Source of the DNA: Variovorax sp. 770b2
GTDB taxonomy: Bacteria > Pseudomonadota > Gammaproteobacteria > Burkholderiales > Burkholderiaceae_C
Reading direction: 5' to 3'
DNA length: 64,000 bases
NCBI RefSeq assembly: GCF_900115685.1
Contig: NZ_FOXJ01000003.1
Coordinates: 124,001 to 188,000, forward strand
Shown here: positions 1 through 9,272 of the stretch, one piece after another
Layout of the letters: every line of letters begins with the position of its first letter
How positions within the stretch are numbered: the first letter of the stretch is position 1
The notes under the pieces: generated by a model
What the model was told of the DNA's origin: nothing
Database searches by the model: none
Seen by the model: the letters and a program-made list of their open reading frames with translations, nothing else
Translations under genes and position numbers: made by a program

Positions 1-82
1 CGTGCGCATTCGCGCCGGCATCAAGGAAGCGGCACGCGCCCTTTCCGGCAAGACAGCAGCACCAGCAAGGAAGGCGGCCTGA
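1..82 (+). CDS. C-terminal fragment of a (2Fe-2S)-binding oxidoreductase subunit
   Basis: Only the last 26 codons are in the window. They are read in the frame starting at base 2 and end in TGA at 80-82. The visible tail begins VRIRAGIKEAAR, which resembles the usual end of small 2Fe-2S subunits of molybdenum hydroxylases (RIRAAI-type). The stop lies one base before the ATG of the large molybdopterin subunit at 84, so the two are almost certainly co-transcribed and form one enzyme. No cysteine motif is visible because the body of the gene lies upstream of the window. The call depends on the tail motif and the neighbour. Confidence 0.6.
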   Translation, partial: VRIRAGIKEAARALSGKTAAPARKAA

Positions 83-83
83 C

Positions 84-2285
84 ATGATCTTCGACCGACT
101 GACACCCCCTGAAGCCGACGCCGCGCTGTCGCGCCGCGGCTTTCTCTCGGTGGGCGCCGCGCTGGGCGGCGGCCTGCTCATCGGCGTGGGCCTCGGCGCC
201 GCGCCTTCCACGGCCGATGCGGCCGGCACGACCAGCGCGGCCGGCCCCACCCTTGCGCCATGGGCACCCAATGCCTTCGTGCGCATCGCTCCCGATGGCC
301 AGGTGACCGTGGTCATGGGCTTCATCGAAATGGGCCAGGGCACGTACACGAGCATCCCGATGCTCATTGCCGAAGAGCTGGAGATCGACCTGGCCAGCGT
401 GCGCCTCGAACACGCGCCGCCGAGCGACAAGCTCTATGGCAACCCGCTGCTGGGCTTCCAGGTGACGGGCGGCTCCACCACGATCCGCGGGGCCTACGAG
501 CCGATGCGGCGCGCCGGTGCCACGGCCCGCACGGTGCTCGTGCAGGCGGCGGCGCAACGCTGGCGTGTCGAGCCGGCCTCGTGCCGCGCCGTGCGTGGCG
601 AAGTGGTCCACGCCGCGAGCGGACGCCGCCTCAAATACGGCGCGCTGGTCGCCGATGCGGCGAAGCTCCCCGTGCCCGAGAAGGTCGAACTCAAGCCGCA
701 AGCCGACTTCAAGCTGATCGGCACCGCCGCCAGGCGCCTGGATACACCCGCCAAGGTGAACGGCACCGCGATGTACGGCATCGATGCGCGCGTGCCCGGC
801 ATGAAGGTCGCCACGCTGAAGCAGTCGCCAGTCTTCGGTGGGCGCGTGCGCAGCATCGACGACGCCGCGGCGCTGAAGGTGCGCGGCGTGCGCCAGGTCG
901 TGCGCCTGGACGACTGCGTGGCCGTCGTCGCCGACCACATGGGTGCGGCAAAGAAGGGCCTTGCCGCCCTGGTCGTCGAATGGGACGACGGCGCCAACGC
1001 CAAGGTGAGCACGGAAAGCATCGTGCAGGCAATGGCCCAGGCCTCGCAGAAGCAGGGCGCGGTCGTGCGCAAGGAAGGCGACAACGCCAAGGCCATGGCC
1101 GGCGCGGCGCAGCGCCTGGAGGCGGTCTACGAGGTGCCCTTCCTGGTCCATGCGGCGATGGAGCCGCTGAACTGCACCGTGCACGTGCGCAAGGACAGCT
1201 GCGAGGTGTGGGTCGGCACGCAGGTGCTCACGCGCGCGCAGGCCGCGGCCGCTGCGGTCACGGGCCTGCCGGTGGAGAAGGTGACGGTGCACAACCACCT
1301 GCTGGGCGGCGGCTTCGGCCGGCGGCTGGAGGTCGACAGCATCACGCGCGCCGTGCAGATCGCGCAGAAGGTCGACGGCCCCGTCAAGGTGATCTGGACG
1401 CGGGAAGAAGACACGCAGCACGACATGTACCGCCCCTACTTCTACGACCGCGTGAGCGCCGGCCTCGATGCCGAGGGCAAGCCCGTCGCATGGAGCCACC
1501 GCATCACCGGCTCCTCGATCCTCAAGCGCTGGCTGCCGCCGGCCTACAACAACAACTTCGATCCCGAGACCATCGACGGCGCCGAGAAACCGCCCTACGC
1601 GCTGCCGAACATCCTGGTCGACTACGTGAACCACGAGCCGCCGGTGCCCACCGCGTTCTGGCGCGGCGTGGGGCCGACGCACAACGTCTTCGTGGTCGAG
1701 AGCTTCATCGACGAACTCGCGGCCGCCGCGAAGGCCGACCCCGTCGCCTTCCGCACCGCGCTGCTCGCGCAGAACCCGCGCGCGCTGGCGGTGCTCAAGC
1801 TCGCTGCCGAAAAGTCCGGCTGGGGCCAGCCCCTTCCCGCGGGCCAGGGGCGCGGCGTGTCGGTGCAGTTCGCCTTCGGCACCTTCATGGCGCTGGTGGT
1901 GGATGCGGAGGTCGCCAAGTCGGGCGACGTGAACGTCAAGCGCGTGGTCTGCGCGCTCGATGCGGGCGTGATCGTCAACCCCGACACCGTGCAGGCGCAG
2001 GTGCAGAGCGGCGTGATCTTCGGCATCTCGGGTGCGCTCTGGGGCAAGGCGACGGTGAAGGACGGGCGCATCGAGCAATCGAACTTCCACGACGTGCGCG
2101 TGGTGCGCATGAACGAGACGCCGCTCATCGAGACCCACATCGTCGCAAGCAGGGAAGCCCCCGGCGGCATGGGCGAGCCCGGCACCTCGGGGCTGGCGCC
2201 TGCGCTCACCAACGCCATCTTCGCGGCGACGGGCAAGCGGGTGCGCAAGCTGCCGATCGATCCCGAGCAGCTCAAGACGGCCTGA
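84..2285 (+). CDS. Molybdopterin-binding subunit of an isoquinoline 1-oxidoreductase-type hydroxylase
   Basis: This 733-residue protein belongs to the xanthine oxidase family of molybdenum hydroxylases, IorB type, which hydroxylate N-heterocycles or aldehydes using water. The N-terminus has a twin-arginine signal (SRRGFLSVG, residues about 15-23) followed by a hydrophobic stretch, so export to the periplasm with the 2Fe-2S partner is expected. Cofactor motifs are visible: MGQGTYTS near residue 85, GGGFGRRLEVD near 410, and the GEPG near 695 that carries the family's catalytic glutamate. The length is normal for the family. No cytochrome subunit follows, so the electron acceptor is not shown here. 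The substrate cannot be read from sequence. Confidence 0.85.
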   Translation: MIFDRLTPPEADAALSRRGFLSVGAALGGGLLIGVGLGAAPSTADAAGTTSAAGPTLAPWAPNAFVRIAPDGQVTVVMGFIEMGQGTYTSIPMLIAEELEIDLASVRLEHAPPSDKLYGNPLLGFQVTGGSTTIRGAYEPMRRAGATARTVLVQAAAQRWRVEPASCRAVRGEVVHAASGRRLKYGALVADAAKLPVPEKVELKPQADFKLIGTAARRLDTPAKVNGTAMYGIDARVPGMKVATLKQSPVFGGRVRSIDDAAALKVRGVRQVVRLDDCVAVVADHMGAAKKGLAALVVEWDDGANAKVSTESIVQAMAQASQKQGAVVRKEGDNAKAMAGAAQRLEAVYEVPFLVHAAMEPLNCTVHVRKDSCEVWVGTQVLTRAQAAAAAVTGLPVEKVTVHNHLLGGGFGRRLEVDSITRAVQIAQKVDGPVKVIWTREEDTQHDMYRPYFYDRVSAGLDAEGKPVAWSHRITGSSILKRWLPPAYNNNFDPETIDGAEKPPYALPNILVDYVNHEPPVPTAFWRGVGPTHNVFVVESFIDELAAAAKADPVAFRTALLAQNPRALAVLKLAAEKSGWGQPLPAGQGRGVSVQFAFGTFMALVVDAEVAKSGDVNVKRVVCALDAGVIVNPDTVQAQVQSGVIFGISGALWGKATVKDGRIEQSNFHDVRVVRMNETPLIETHIVASREAPGGMGEPGTSGLAPALTNAIFAATGKRVRKLPIDPEQLKTA

Positions 2286-2425
2286 CCGGCGGCGACCGGT
2301 CGCGACGACCGGCACCGACCGGCGCCGACCAGGGCACATGGCGGCACCCATGCAACGCCACGATGGGTGCCGCCGCGAATCGGCAGGCGCGGGTCCGGCC
2401 CCATGGCCGGACAATGGTTCGCCCC

Positions 2426-3685
2426 ATGACGAACCCGACAACTTCCGCCAGCAGCGCCACCCACGCCAGCGCCGCTCATGCGCATTGGCAGCGCAACCTC
2501 GCCGTCTGCATGTTCGGCTCCTTCACCACCATCGTGGCGATGACGCTGCTGCTGCCCTTCCTGCCGCTCTACGTGGAGCAACTGGGCGTGAAGGACCATG
2601 CGGCCATCGTGCAATGGTCCGGCGTGGCCTATGGCGCCACCTTCTTCAGCGCCGCGCTGGTCGCGCCGCTGTGGGGCCGGCTGGCCGACCGCTATGGCCG
2701 CAAGCCCATGCTGATCCGCGCGAGCCTGGGCATGGCGGTGGCGATGGCGCTGATCGGCATGGCCGGCAACGTCTGGCAGCTCGTCGGACTTCGGCTGCTC
2801 GCGGGGCTGCTCGGCGGCTACGCCTCGGGCTCGATGGTGCTGGTGGCCACGCAGACGCCCAAGGACCGCACCGGCTGGGCGCTGGGCACCATGTCCTCGG
2901 CCATCATGGCCGGCAACCTCGTGGGTCCGCTGGTGGGCGGCGCGCTGCCGCCGCTCATCGGCATCCGCGCGACCTTCTTCGCAGCGGGCGCGATGATCTT
3001 CGTGGCCTTTCTGGCCACCACCTTCCTGATCCGCGAGGAAAAAAAGGCACCCTCGAGCGCAAAGCACAGCGACACGCCCGACACCGGCTGGGCCGCCATT
3101 CCCGACAAGCGCCCGCTCGTCGCGATGCTCTTCACCGGCATGCTGCTGATGCTGGCCAACATGTCGATCGAGCCGATCATCACCGTCTACGTCGCCACGC
3201 TGGTCGAAGACCCCAGCCGCGTGACGATGACGGCCGGCCTCGTGATGTCCGCCGCCGCGCTCGGCAGCATCCTCTCGGCCTCGCGCCTGGGCAAGCTGGC
3301 CGACCGCGTGGGCCACTGGAACGTGATCGTCGGGTGCCTGGCGGTGTCGGCGGTGCTCTTGATTCCGCAGGCCTTCGTCGCCTCGGGCTGGCAGCTGGTG
3401 GTGCTGCGCTTCCTGATGGGGCTCTCGCTCGGCGGGCTGCTGCCCTGCATTGCGAGCGTGATCCGCCACAACGTGCCCGAGCGCGTGGCCGGCAACATGC
3501 TCGGCTACTCGACCTCGGCGCAGTACACGGGTCAGGTGGCCGGCCCCCTGCTCGGTGGCTTCGTGGGCGGGCACATCGGCATGCGGGCCGTGTTCCTGGG
3601 CACCTGCGTGCTCATGGCCGCAGGCGCCGGGTGGAACTGGCTCGCGCGGCGGGCCGCGTCCACGGCTGCGCCGGTTGCTCGCTGA
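2426..3685 (+). CDS. MFS efflux transporter, MdtG-like (DHA1)
   Basis: A 419-residue major facilitator with about twelve hydrophobic segments. The N-terminal half (WQRNLAVCMFGSF, LLPFLPLYVEQLGV, GRLADRYGRKPM) closely resembles the MdtG drug-efflux family from memory of that protein, and the C-terminal half keeps the matching LGKLADRVG loop. The cytoplasmic GRLADRYGRK motif between TM2 and TM3 is the MFS signature. Start: ATG 2426 is used; an in-frame ATG at 2414 would add four residues. The frame is open far upstream through the preceding gene, but that part shows no protein-like features. Substrate unknown; probably proton-driven export of small lipophilic compounds. Confidence 0.8.
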   Translation: MTNPTTSASSATHASAAHAHWQRNLAVCMFGSFTTIVAMTLLLPFLPLYVEQLGVKDHAAIVQWSGVAYGATFFSAALVAPLWGRLADRYGRKPMLIRASLGMAVAMALIGMAGNVWQLVGLRLLAGLLGGYASGSMVLVATQTPKDRTGWALGTMSSAIMAGNLVGPLVGGALPPLIGIRATFFAAGAMIFVAFLATTFLIREEKKAPSSAKHSDTPDTGWAAIPDKRPLVAMLFTGMLLMLANMSIEPIITVYVATLVEDPSRVTMTAGLVMSAAALGSILSASRLGKLADRVGHWNVIVGCLAVSAVLLIPQAFVASGWQLVVLRFLMGLSLGGLLPCIASVIRHNVPERVAGNMLGYSTSAQYTGQVAGPLLGGFVGGHIGMRAVFLGTCVLMAAGAGWNWLARRAASTAAPVAR

Positions 3686-3748
3686 ACTATTCGCTGACGG
3701 TGGCGCCGCGCCGCCTTCGGGGGAACGGCACGATCCGACGGATTGTGC

Positions 3749-4708
3749 TCAGTGCATTTGCGCCGGAGCCATCTGCACATGCTGCCGCACGGCCTCCAGC
3801 AGCAGCGTGGCGAGCCGCCCGACCGGTGCCTCGGCGTTGGCCTGCGCGCGGTAGAGCGCCATCGACATCTGCGGCAGCGCCGGCAGGCCCACCGCCGTGC
3901 GGTCGATCGCGCGCACATGCGACGGCAGCCCGAACGGCGTACGCACCGTGAGGCCGAGGCCCGCCGAGCTCGCGGCCCACAAGGCGGCAAGGCTGGCGCT
4001 GGTGAACGCATGGCGCCATGGCACGCCGGCGCGGTCGAGCGTCTGGGTGACGATGTCGCGCAGCGGGCACGGCGCATCGAGCAGCACCAGCGGCAGCGGC
4101 TCCCTGGACTTGCGCGCGCCGCGACCTGCGCCTTCGCGGCGCTCGCGCTCCTTCCACCAGGCTGCATCGAGCACATCGCCGGAGGCGGGGCCGATCCATT
4201 GCAGCGGCAGGCGCGCCACACGCTCGGCATGCAGCGACGGCGGATGGTCGCCCGCATCCCAGGCCAGCGCGAGGTCGAGCTTGCCGAGTTCCAAACGCTC
4301 GCGCAACTCGGCGCTGCGCGCCACGCAGGCCTCGATGCGCACCTTGGGATGCGCGCGCGCAAAGCGCCCGAGCACCGCGGGCAGCAGCGTCTCGCCGAAG
4401 TCTTCCTGCAGGCCCAGTCGCACCCAGCCCTGGAGGTCGGCACCGCGCATGGCAGCACCCGCTTCTTCGTTGAGTTCGAGCATGCGGTGGGCGTAGGCCA
4501 GCAGCGTTTCGCCGGCGTCGGTGAGTTCCAGCCCGCGGCCTGCCTTGCGGAACAGCACGGTGCCGGCCTGCGCCTCCAGTTTCTTCAATTGCGCGCTCAC
4601 CGCGGAGGTCGAGCGCCCCAGCCGGTCGGCTGCGCGGGCGTAGCTGCCGAGCGCGATGCCGGTGGAAAAACTGCGCAGCACGTCGAGATCGAACATCACC
4701 TGGGACAT
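3749..4708 (-). CDS. LysR-family transcriptional regulator
   Basis: A 319-residue regulator. The winged helix-turn-helix occupies about residues 5-65 (FDLDVLRSF, RAADRLGRSTSAVSAQLKKL), followed by the periplasmic-binding-like effector domain. ATG 4708 is preferred over an ATG 15 codons upstream because AAGGA sits seven bases ahead of it and the family N-terminus starts there. It is divergent from the MFS gene at 4807 and shares an AT-rich 98-bp spacer with it, so that exporter is its likely target. The inducer is unknown. The C-terminus runs toward the upstream MFS gene with a 63-bp convergent gap. Confidence 0.85.
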   Translation of the reverse strand: MSQVMFDLDVLRSFSTGIALGSYARAADRLGRSTSAVSAQLKKLEAQAGTVLFRKAGRGLELTDAGETLLAYAHRMLELNEEAGAAMRGADLQGWVRLGLQEDFGETLLPAVLGRFARAHPKVRIEACVARSAELRERLELGKLDLALAWDAGDHPPSLHAERVARLPLQWIGPASGDVLDAAWWKERERREGAGRGARKSREPLPLVLLDAPCPLRDIVTQTLDRAGVPWRHAFTSASLAALWAASSAGLGLTVRTPFGLPSHVRAIDRTAVGLPALPQMSMALYRAQANAEAPVGRLATLLLEAVRQHVQMAPAQMH

Positions 4709-4806
4709 GGATTCATCCTTTTTCTTATCGTCCTGTTTTTGTGGACGGTTCACTCATTATTTTCTGATTTTCAAAACCTTTGCAACGGCGGAAACTTCGC
4801 CGCACC

Positions 4807-6108
4807 ATGACCCACTCGCCTGCTTCCCTCTCCCCTTCGCCCCGCCACCGCTGGAAGGTGCTGGCCGCGGGCGTGGCCGCCAACGCGGCGTTCTCCGTGG
4901 CCTTCAGCGGCATCCCGATGACCGCCGTGCTGATGCGCACCGGCTACCAGCTGGACAACGCCACGCTCGGCCTCGTGCTCGGCCTGATGGGCCTGGGCAT
5001 CGCGGTGAGCGAGTTGCCGTGGGGCCTCCTGACCGACCGCTGGGGCGATCGGCCGGTGCTGCTGACGGGCCTGGGCAGCACCGCGATCGCACTCGTCGCC
5101 ATGGCGCTCTGGGCCGCGCCGAGCGCCCGGCACATCCCCGGGCTCGGCTGGCTCGCCGCGGGCCTGCTGCTGGTCGGCCTGCTGGGTGGCAGCGTCAATG
5201 GCGCGAGCGGCCGCGCAGTGATGACCTGGTTCGATGCCAGCGAACGCGGGCTCGCGATGAGCATCCGCCAGACCGCCGTGCCGCTGGGCGGCGGCATCGG
5301 CGCGCTGGTGCTGCCGTTCGTCGCGCTGCATTTCGGCTTTGCCGCGCTCTACGGCCTGCTCGCGCTGCTGTGCGCGCTGAGCGCGGTGATGAGCTGGGCG
5401 TGGGTGCACGAGCCACCGATCGCGCGGAATGCGCCGAGCATCCCGGCGGCCACGGCCGAAGCCCCGAAGACCGGCCCGCTGCGCGATGCGCGCGTCTGGC
5501 GCATCGTGCTGGGCATCGGCATTCTTTGCGCGCCGCAGTTCGCGGTGCTGTCCTTCGGCACGGTGTTCCTGCACGACTTCGGCCATGCGGGTCTCGCGAC
5601 CATCACCGCCACCATGGTCTTCACGCAGGTCGGCGCAATGGTGATGCGCGTGTGGAGCGGCCGCTGGACAGACCGCCGCCGCAACCGCCCCGCCTACCTG
5701 CGCGCCTGCAGCGCGCTCAGCGTGGCGCTGTTCGCCGCACTCGCGGTGCTGGTGATGGCCGCGGGCACGCACACGGCCGACTCATCGGCGCTGCGCATCG
5801 CGCTGGTCGTGCTGCTGGGGGTGAGCGGCGTGTGCGTGTCGGCGTGGCACGGCGTGGCCTATACCGAGCTGGCCACGCTGGCCGGCGCGGCGCGCGCCGG
5901 CACCGCGCTGGGCATGGCGAACACCAGCGTGTTCCTGGTGTGCTTCGTAACGCCCTTTTCCATTCCGCACCTGCTCGCGCTGCAGGGCTGGCCGATGGTG
6001 TGGCTCGCAGCGAGCGCCTGCGCGCTGGTTGCGATGCCGCTGCTGGTGCCGCGGCCAGTTGCTGCCGATCAGAAGCTCGCGAAGACGGCGTTGAGCCGGT
6101 CCACGTAA
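4807..6108 (+). CDS. MFS transporter
   Basis: A 433-residue major facilitator with twelve predicted hydrophobic segments and the loop motif LLTDRWGDRPVLL between TM2 and TM3; the second-half counterpart is SGRWTDRRRNRPAYL. I do not recognise a specific subfamily. ATG 4807 is chosen; an ATG at 4780 would add nine basic residues. It is divergent from the LysR gene at 4708, which probably controls it. Its last 40 bases overlap, tail to tail, the 3' end of the adenine deaminase gene on the other strand, which is unusual spacing and could give antisense interference between the two transcripts. The substrate is not predictable. Confidence 0.75.
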   Translation: MTHSPASLSPSPRHRWKVLAAGVAANAAFSVAFSGIPMTAVLMRTGYQLDNATLGLVLGLMGLGIAVSELPWGLLTDRWGDRPVLLTGLGSTAIALVAMALWAAPSARHIPGLGWLAAGLLLVGLLGGSVNGASGRAVMTWFDASERGLAMSIRQTAVPLGGGIGALVLPFVALHFGFAALYGLLALLCALSAVMSWAWVHEPPIARNAPSIPAATAEAPKTGPLRDARVWRIVLGIGILCAPQFAVLSFGTVFLHDFGHAGLATITATMVFTQVGAMVMRVWSGRWTDRRRNRPAYLRACSALSVALFAALAVLVMAAGTHTADSSALRIALVVLLGVSGVCVSAWHGVAYTELATLAGAARAGTALGMANTSVFLVCFVTPFSIPHLLALQGWPMVWLAASACALVAMPLLVPRPVAADQKLAKTALSRST

Positions 6109-7130
6109 GCGCGCTTGGCCGCCTCGTCGATGAAGCTGCCCTCGAAGCTGTTCGCCGCCAGTTGCCAGGCGTGCTGCACGTTGAGCCCGGTGGCTGCGAA
6201 GGTCTGCGTGAAGTTCTGGTTCATGTAGCCGCCGAAGTAGGCCGGGTCGTCGGAGTTGACCGTGGCGACCAGCCCCGCATCGAGCAGCGCGCCGAGGTTG
6301 TGCTGCGCGAGGTCCGGGAACACACACAGCTTGAGGTTCGACAGCGGGCACACGGTGAGCGGAATGCGGTCTTGCGCGAGCCGCTTCATCAGCGCCGGGT
6401 CTTTCGCGCTCTGCACGCCGTGGTCGACGCGCTCGACCTTGAGCACATCGAGCGCGCTCCACACGTAGTCGGGCGGGCCCTCTTCACCCGCGTGCGCGAC
6501 CAGGTGCAGGCCCAGCTCGCGACAGCGTGCGAACACGCGCGCGAACTTCTCGGGCGGATGGCCGACCTCGCTCGAATCGAGTCCCACGCCGATGAACTTG
6601 TCACGGAACGGCAGCGCCTGCTCCAGCGTCTCGAACGCCTCTTCTTCGCTCAGGTGGCGCAGGAAGCAGAGGATGAGCGAGGCGCTCACGCCGAGCTTCG
6701 GCTCTGCATCGACGCACGCGCGGTGCAGGCCGGCGATCACCGTTTGCATCGCCACTCCGCGCGCCGTGTGCGTCTGCGGGTCGAAGAACATCTCGGTGTG
6801 CACCACGTTGTCGGCCGCGGCGCGCTCGAGATACGCCCAGGCCATGTCGTAGAAGTCCTGCTCTTTCAGCAGCACGCTCGCGCCGGCGTAGTAGATGTCC
6901 AGGAAGCTCTGCAGGTTGGTGAAGGCGTATGCGCGACGCAGGTCTTCGACGCTGGCATACGGAATGGCCACGCCGTTGCGCTGCGCGAGCGCGAAGATCA
7001 GCTCGGGTTCGAGCGAGCCTTCGATGTGCATGTGCAACTCGGCCTTGGGCATGGCGCGCAGCAGTTCGGGGAGGCGGTCGGCGGGGATGGTGTCGAAGCG
7101 CGGGTCGTAGGCGGGGCGGAAATCGGTCAT
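6069..7130 (-). CDS. Adenine deaminase (adenosine deaminase superfamily)
   Basis: A 353-residue metal-dependent hydrolase predicted to convert adenine to hypoxanthine and ammonia in the cytoplasm. Metal and catalytic motifs of the family are all present: ELHMHIEGSLEPE near residue 28, VAHAGEEGPP, VDHGVQS and VNSDDPAYFGG. The segment EMFFDPQTHTARG, together with LDSSEVGHPPEKF, is characteristic of the adenine rather than adenosine branch, from memory of Aah1 and PA0148-type enzymes. ATG 7130 is chosen because upstream codons are not family-like. It is divergent from the LysR gene at 7250. Its product would feed the xanthine dehydrogenase encoded at 30377-34461. Confidence 0.85.
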   Translation of the reverse strand: MTDFRPAYDPRFDTIPADRLPELLRAMPKAELHMHIEGSLEPELIFALAQRNGVAIPYASVEDLRRAYAFTNLQSFLDIYYAGASVLLKEQDFYDMAWAYLERAAADNVVHTEMFFDPQTHTARGVAMQTVIAGLHRACVDAEPKLGVSASLILCFLRHLSEEEAFETLEQALPFRDKFIGVGLDSSEVGHPPEKFARVFARCRELGLHLVAHAGEEGPPDYVWSALDVLKVERVDHGVQSAKDPALMKRLAQDRIPLTVCPLSNLKLCVFPDLAQHNLGALLDAGLVATVNSDDPAYFGGYMNQNFTQTFAATGLNVQHAWQLAANSFEGSFIDEAAKRAYVDRLNAVFASF

Positions 7131-7249
7131 GGCGGGGAGACTCTGCGTTGTGATCCCGCACAGCATAAGCGCAGGCGGCGCGGTGTTTATCGCGATGTCT
7201 ATATTCACGCCATGCGGGCTCCCCTGCAAAGAACGATTGGAGACAAGCA

Positions 7250-8155
7250 GTGCAGATCGATTTCCTCGGCATCCAGGCCTTCCTCGCGGTGGTGGAAAGC
7301 GGCAGCTTCGCGATGGCCGCGGCGCGGCTGCACCTGTCGCAGACCGCCATCAGCCACCGGATGCGCAAGCTGGAAGAAAGCCTGGGCGCGGCGCTGGTCG
7401 TGCGCACCTCACGCGGCATCGCGCTGACCGAGGCCGGCAACGCCCTGCTGCCGCGCGCGCGCAGCGCGGTGCAGCAGCTGGAAGTCTCCTTCGACGATGT
7501 GCGCCGCCACGGGCAGGACGCCACGCGCTGGGTCGCGTTCGGCTGCGTGCCGACGGTCTCGGCGAGCATCCTGGTGCCGCTGCTGCGGCGCGCGGCCGAG
7601 CGCTTTCCGCAGGTGCAGGTGCGGCTTTTCGACAGCTCGCCGGTGGAAGTGGCGGAACTCGTGCAGGCCGGCACGGCCGCCTTCGGCATCACCCTGGCGC
7701 AGGGCGTGCCCGAGAAGCTCTCGGCGCAGCCCATCGCGCGCGAGCCTTTCGTGCTGGCCTGCCCCGCCGATCACCCGTTCGCAGCGCGGCGCAGCGTCGC
7801 CTGGGGTGAGCTGCTTGCGCAGCCGATGATCCGCATCAGCCTGCCATCGGGCAACAGCATGACGATCGACGATGCGCTCGGGCCCTTGCGCGAGCAGGTG
7901 CGCTGGCGCTACGAGGCGCAGCGCACGGCCATGGCGGTGGAGATGGTGCGCGGCGGCCTGGGCCTGACCGTCGTGCCCCGGCTGTGCGTGCGGGCCGGCG
8001 ACGGCGTGGCGGCGGTGCCCATCGAGGGCCCGGAGATCACGCGCCTCCTGGTCGTGGCCACGCGCCCCGGCGTGCCGCTGCGCGCGGAAGAAAGCTTTCT
8101 CGCGGACACGGCCGCCGCGCTCGTGCGCGAGCACCTCGCTGCCGGCGCGGGATGA
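7250..8155 (+). CDS. LysR-family transcriptional regulator
   Basis: A 301-residue LysR regulator with its helix-turn-helix in residues about 5-63 (FLGIQAFLAVVESGSF, RLHLSQTAISHRMRKL) and a C-terminal effector-binding domain. The start is GTG at 7250, supported by GGAGA about seven bases upstream; there is no suitable ATG nearby. It is divergent from adenine deaminase across 119 bp and lies upstream of, and in the same direction as, the Bug-amidohydrolase set at 8282-11005. Either could be its target. The downstream catabolic set is more typical for a LysR of this kind, but the divergent gene cannot be excluded. Confidence 0.85.
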   Translation: MQIDFLGIQAFLAVVESGSFAMAAARLHLSQTAISHRMRKLEESLGAALVVRTSRGIALTEAGNALLPRARSAVQQLEVSFDDVRRHGQDATRWVAFGCVPTVSASILVPLLRRAAERFPQVQVRLFDSSPVEVAELVQAGTAAFGITLAQGVPEKLSAQPIAREPFVLACPADHPFAARRSVAWGELLAQPMIRISLPSGNSMTIDDALGPLREQVRWRYEAQRTAMAVEMVRGGLGLTVVPRLCVRAGDGVAAVPIEGPEITRLLVVATRPGVPLRAEESFLADTAAALVREHLAAGAG

Positions 8156-8187
8156 GTGATTCGCCGGGGGCATGAATGCCGTGCATG

Positions 8188-8217
8188 CCCGCGCCAAACA
8201 ATTCAGTTGTGCGCGGG
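8188..8217. promoter_or_regulatory. Inverted repeat upstream of the Bug-amidohydrolase operon
   Basis: Arms CCCGCGC (8188-8194) and GCGCGGG (8211-8217) are perfect complements, with an inner ACAA/TTGT pair around a short AT-rich loop. It lies in the 126-bp gap between the LysR gene and the Bug gene, ending 64 bp before that start. The position suits an operator; there is no T-run to make it a terminator. Function is inferred from position only. Confidence 0.3.
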
Positions 8218-8281
8218 CCAGCCCCGTCCCTAGACTGCCGCCGATCAAGCACAAGACCGTGCACAAGACAGCGGAGACACC

Positions 8282-9271
8282 ATGCATCCTCGTTTTTTCC
8301 ATGACCCGAGCCGGCGCCGCGTCGTCCTCGGGGCGCTCGCGGCGGGTGCGAGCCTCGCCGGGGCCACCGCCGTGCGAGCCCAGGGCAAATACCCCTCGCA
8401 GCCGATCCGCATCGTCGTGCCGTTCGGCCCGGGCGGCCTGGCCGACATCTCCACGCGCCTCACGGCGCAAAAGCTCGGCGAGAAGCTCGGCACGCAGGTC
8501 GTCATCGACAACCGCCCGGGCGCGGGCGGCGTGGTCGCCGCGCAGTACGTGCTCGGCGCGGCGCACGACGGCTACACGCTGATCCTGTTCAGCAACGGCA
8601 CCACCATCGCCACGAGCCTCTTGAAGCTGCCGTTCGATCCGCAGGCGGACTTCGTGCCGGTGTCATCGCTCGGCTATTTCGACCTGAACCTGCTGGTCGC
8701 CAAGGACAGTCCGTTCGCCGACCTGAAAGCGCTGCTGGCCGAGAGCAAGAAGCGCCAGCTCACGCTCGGCACCATCAACCCAGGCAGCACCCAGCACCTC
8801 TCGGGCGAACTCTTCAAGTCGGTCACGCAGCTGAATGCGGCCATCGTGCCGTTCAGGACCTCGGGCGAGGTGCAGATGGCGCTGCAGCGCGGCGACGTGG
8901 ACGTGGGCTTCGAGTCCTATGCGGCCCTGCGCGGCGGCATCGATGCCGGCGTGCTGCGGGCGCTGGCCACCACCGGCCCCGCGCGCACGCCGTGGCTGCC
9001 CAAGGTGCCCACCGTGAAGGAGGCGGGCGTGGCCGGCTACGAGGTCACCGGGTGGAACGCGCTCTTCGCGCCCAAGGGCACGCCGCCCGCCATCGCCGCC
9101 GCCCTCAATGCGGCCATGCGCAGCATCCTGGCCGAGGCGGAGTTGCGCAAGCGCCTGCTGGGGCTGGGCGTCGATCCCAAGGCGAGCACGCAGGCCGAGA
9201 TGGCCGCGGTGTTCGAACGCGACCGGCTCAAGTGGGCGCAGGTCATCAAGCAAGCCAACATCAAGATCTGA
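8282..9271 (+). CDS. Bug/TctC-family solute-binding protein
   Basis: A 329-residue periplasmic binding protein of the tripartite tricarboxylate transporter class. It has an N-terminal export signal with consecutive arginines (SRRRVVLGALAAG) ending near AVRAQ. The mature part starts with the family pattern KYPSQPIRIVVPFGPGG and continues with VVIDNRPGAGG and the usual late TGWNALFAPKGTP segment. No TctA or TctB membrane components are encoded in the window, so it is an orphan binding protein, common in Variovorax, Bordetella and Cupriavidus. GGAGA precedes the ATG. The next gene starts one base after its stop, tying it to two amidohydrolases; the ligand is probably their substrate or a related organic acid. 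Confidence 0.85.
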   Translation: MHPRFFHDPSRRRVVLGALAAGASLAGATAVRAQGKYPSQPIRIVVPFGPGGLADISTRLTAQKLGEKLGTQVVIDNRPGAGGVVAAQYVLGAAHDGYTLILFSNGTTIATSLLKLPFDPQADFVPVSSLGYFDLNLLVAKDSPFADLKALLAESKKRQLTLGTINPGSTQHLSGELFKSVTQLNAAIVPFRTSGEVQMALQRGDVDVGFESYAALRGGIDAGVLRALATTGPARTPWLPKVPTVKEAGVAGYEVTGWNALFAPKGTPPAIAAALNAAMRSILAEAELRKRLLGLGVDPKASTQAEMAAVFERDRLKWAQVIKQANIKI

Positions 9272-9272
9272 G

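Noticed and set aside
260..2413. Upstream extension of the first MFS frame through the molybdenum hydroxylase gene
   Set aside because: The extension is an Arg- and Gly-rich shadow of the hydroxylase; the MFS protein starts at 2426 or 2414.
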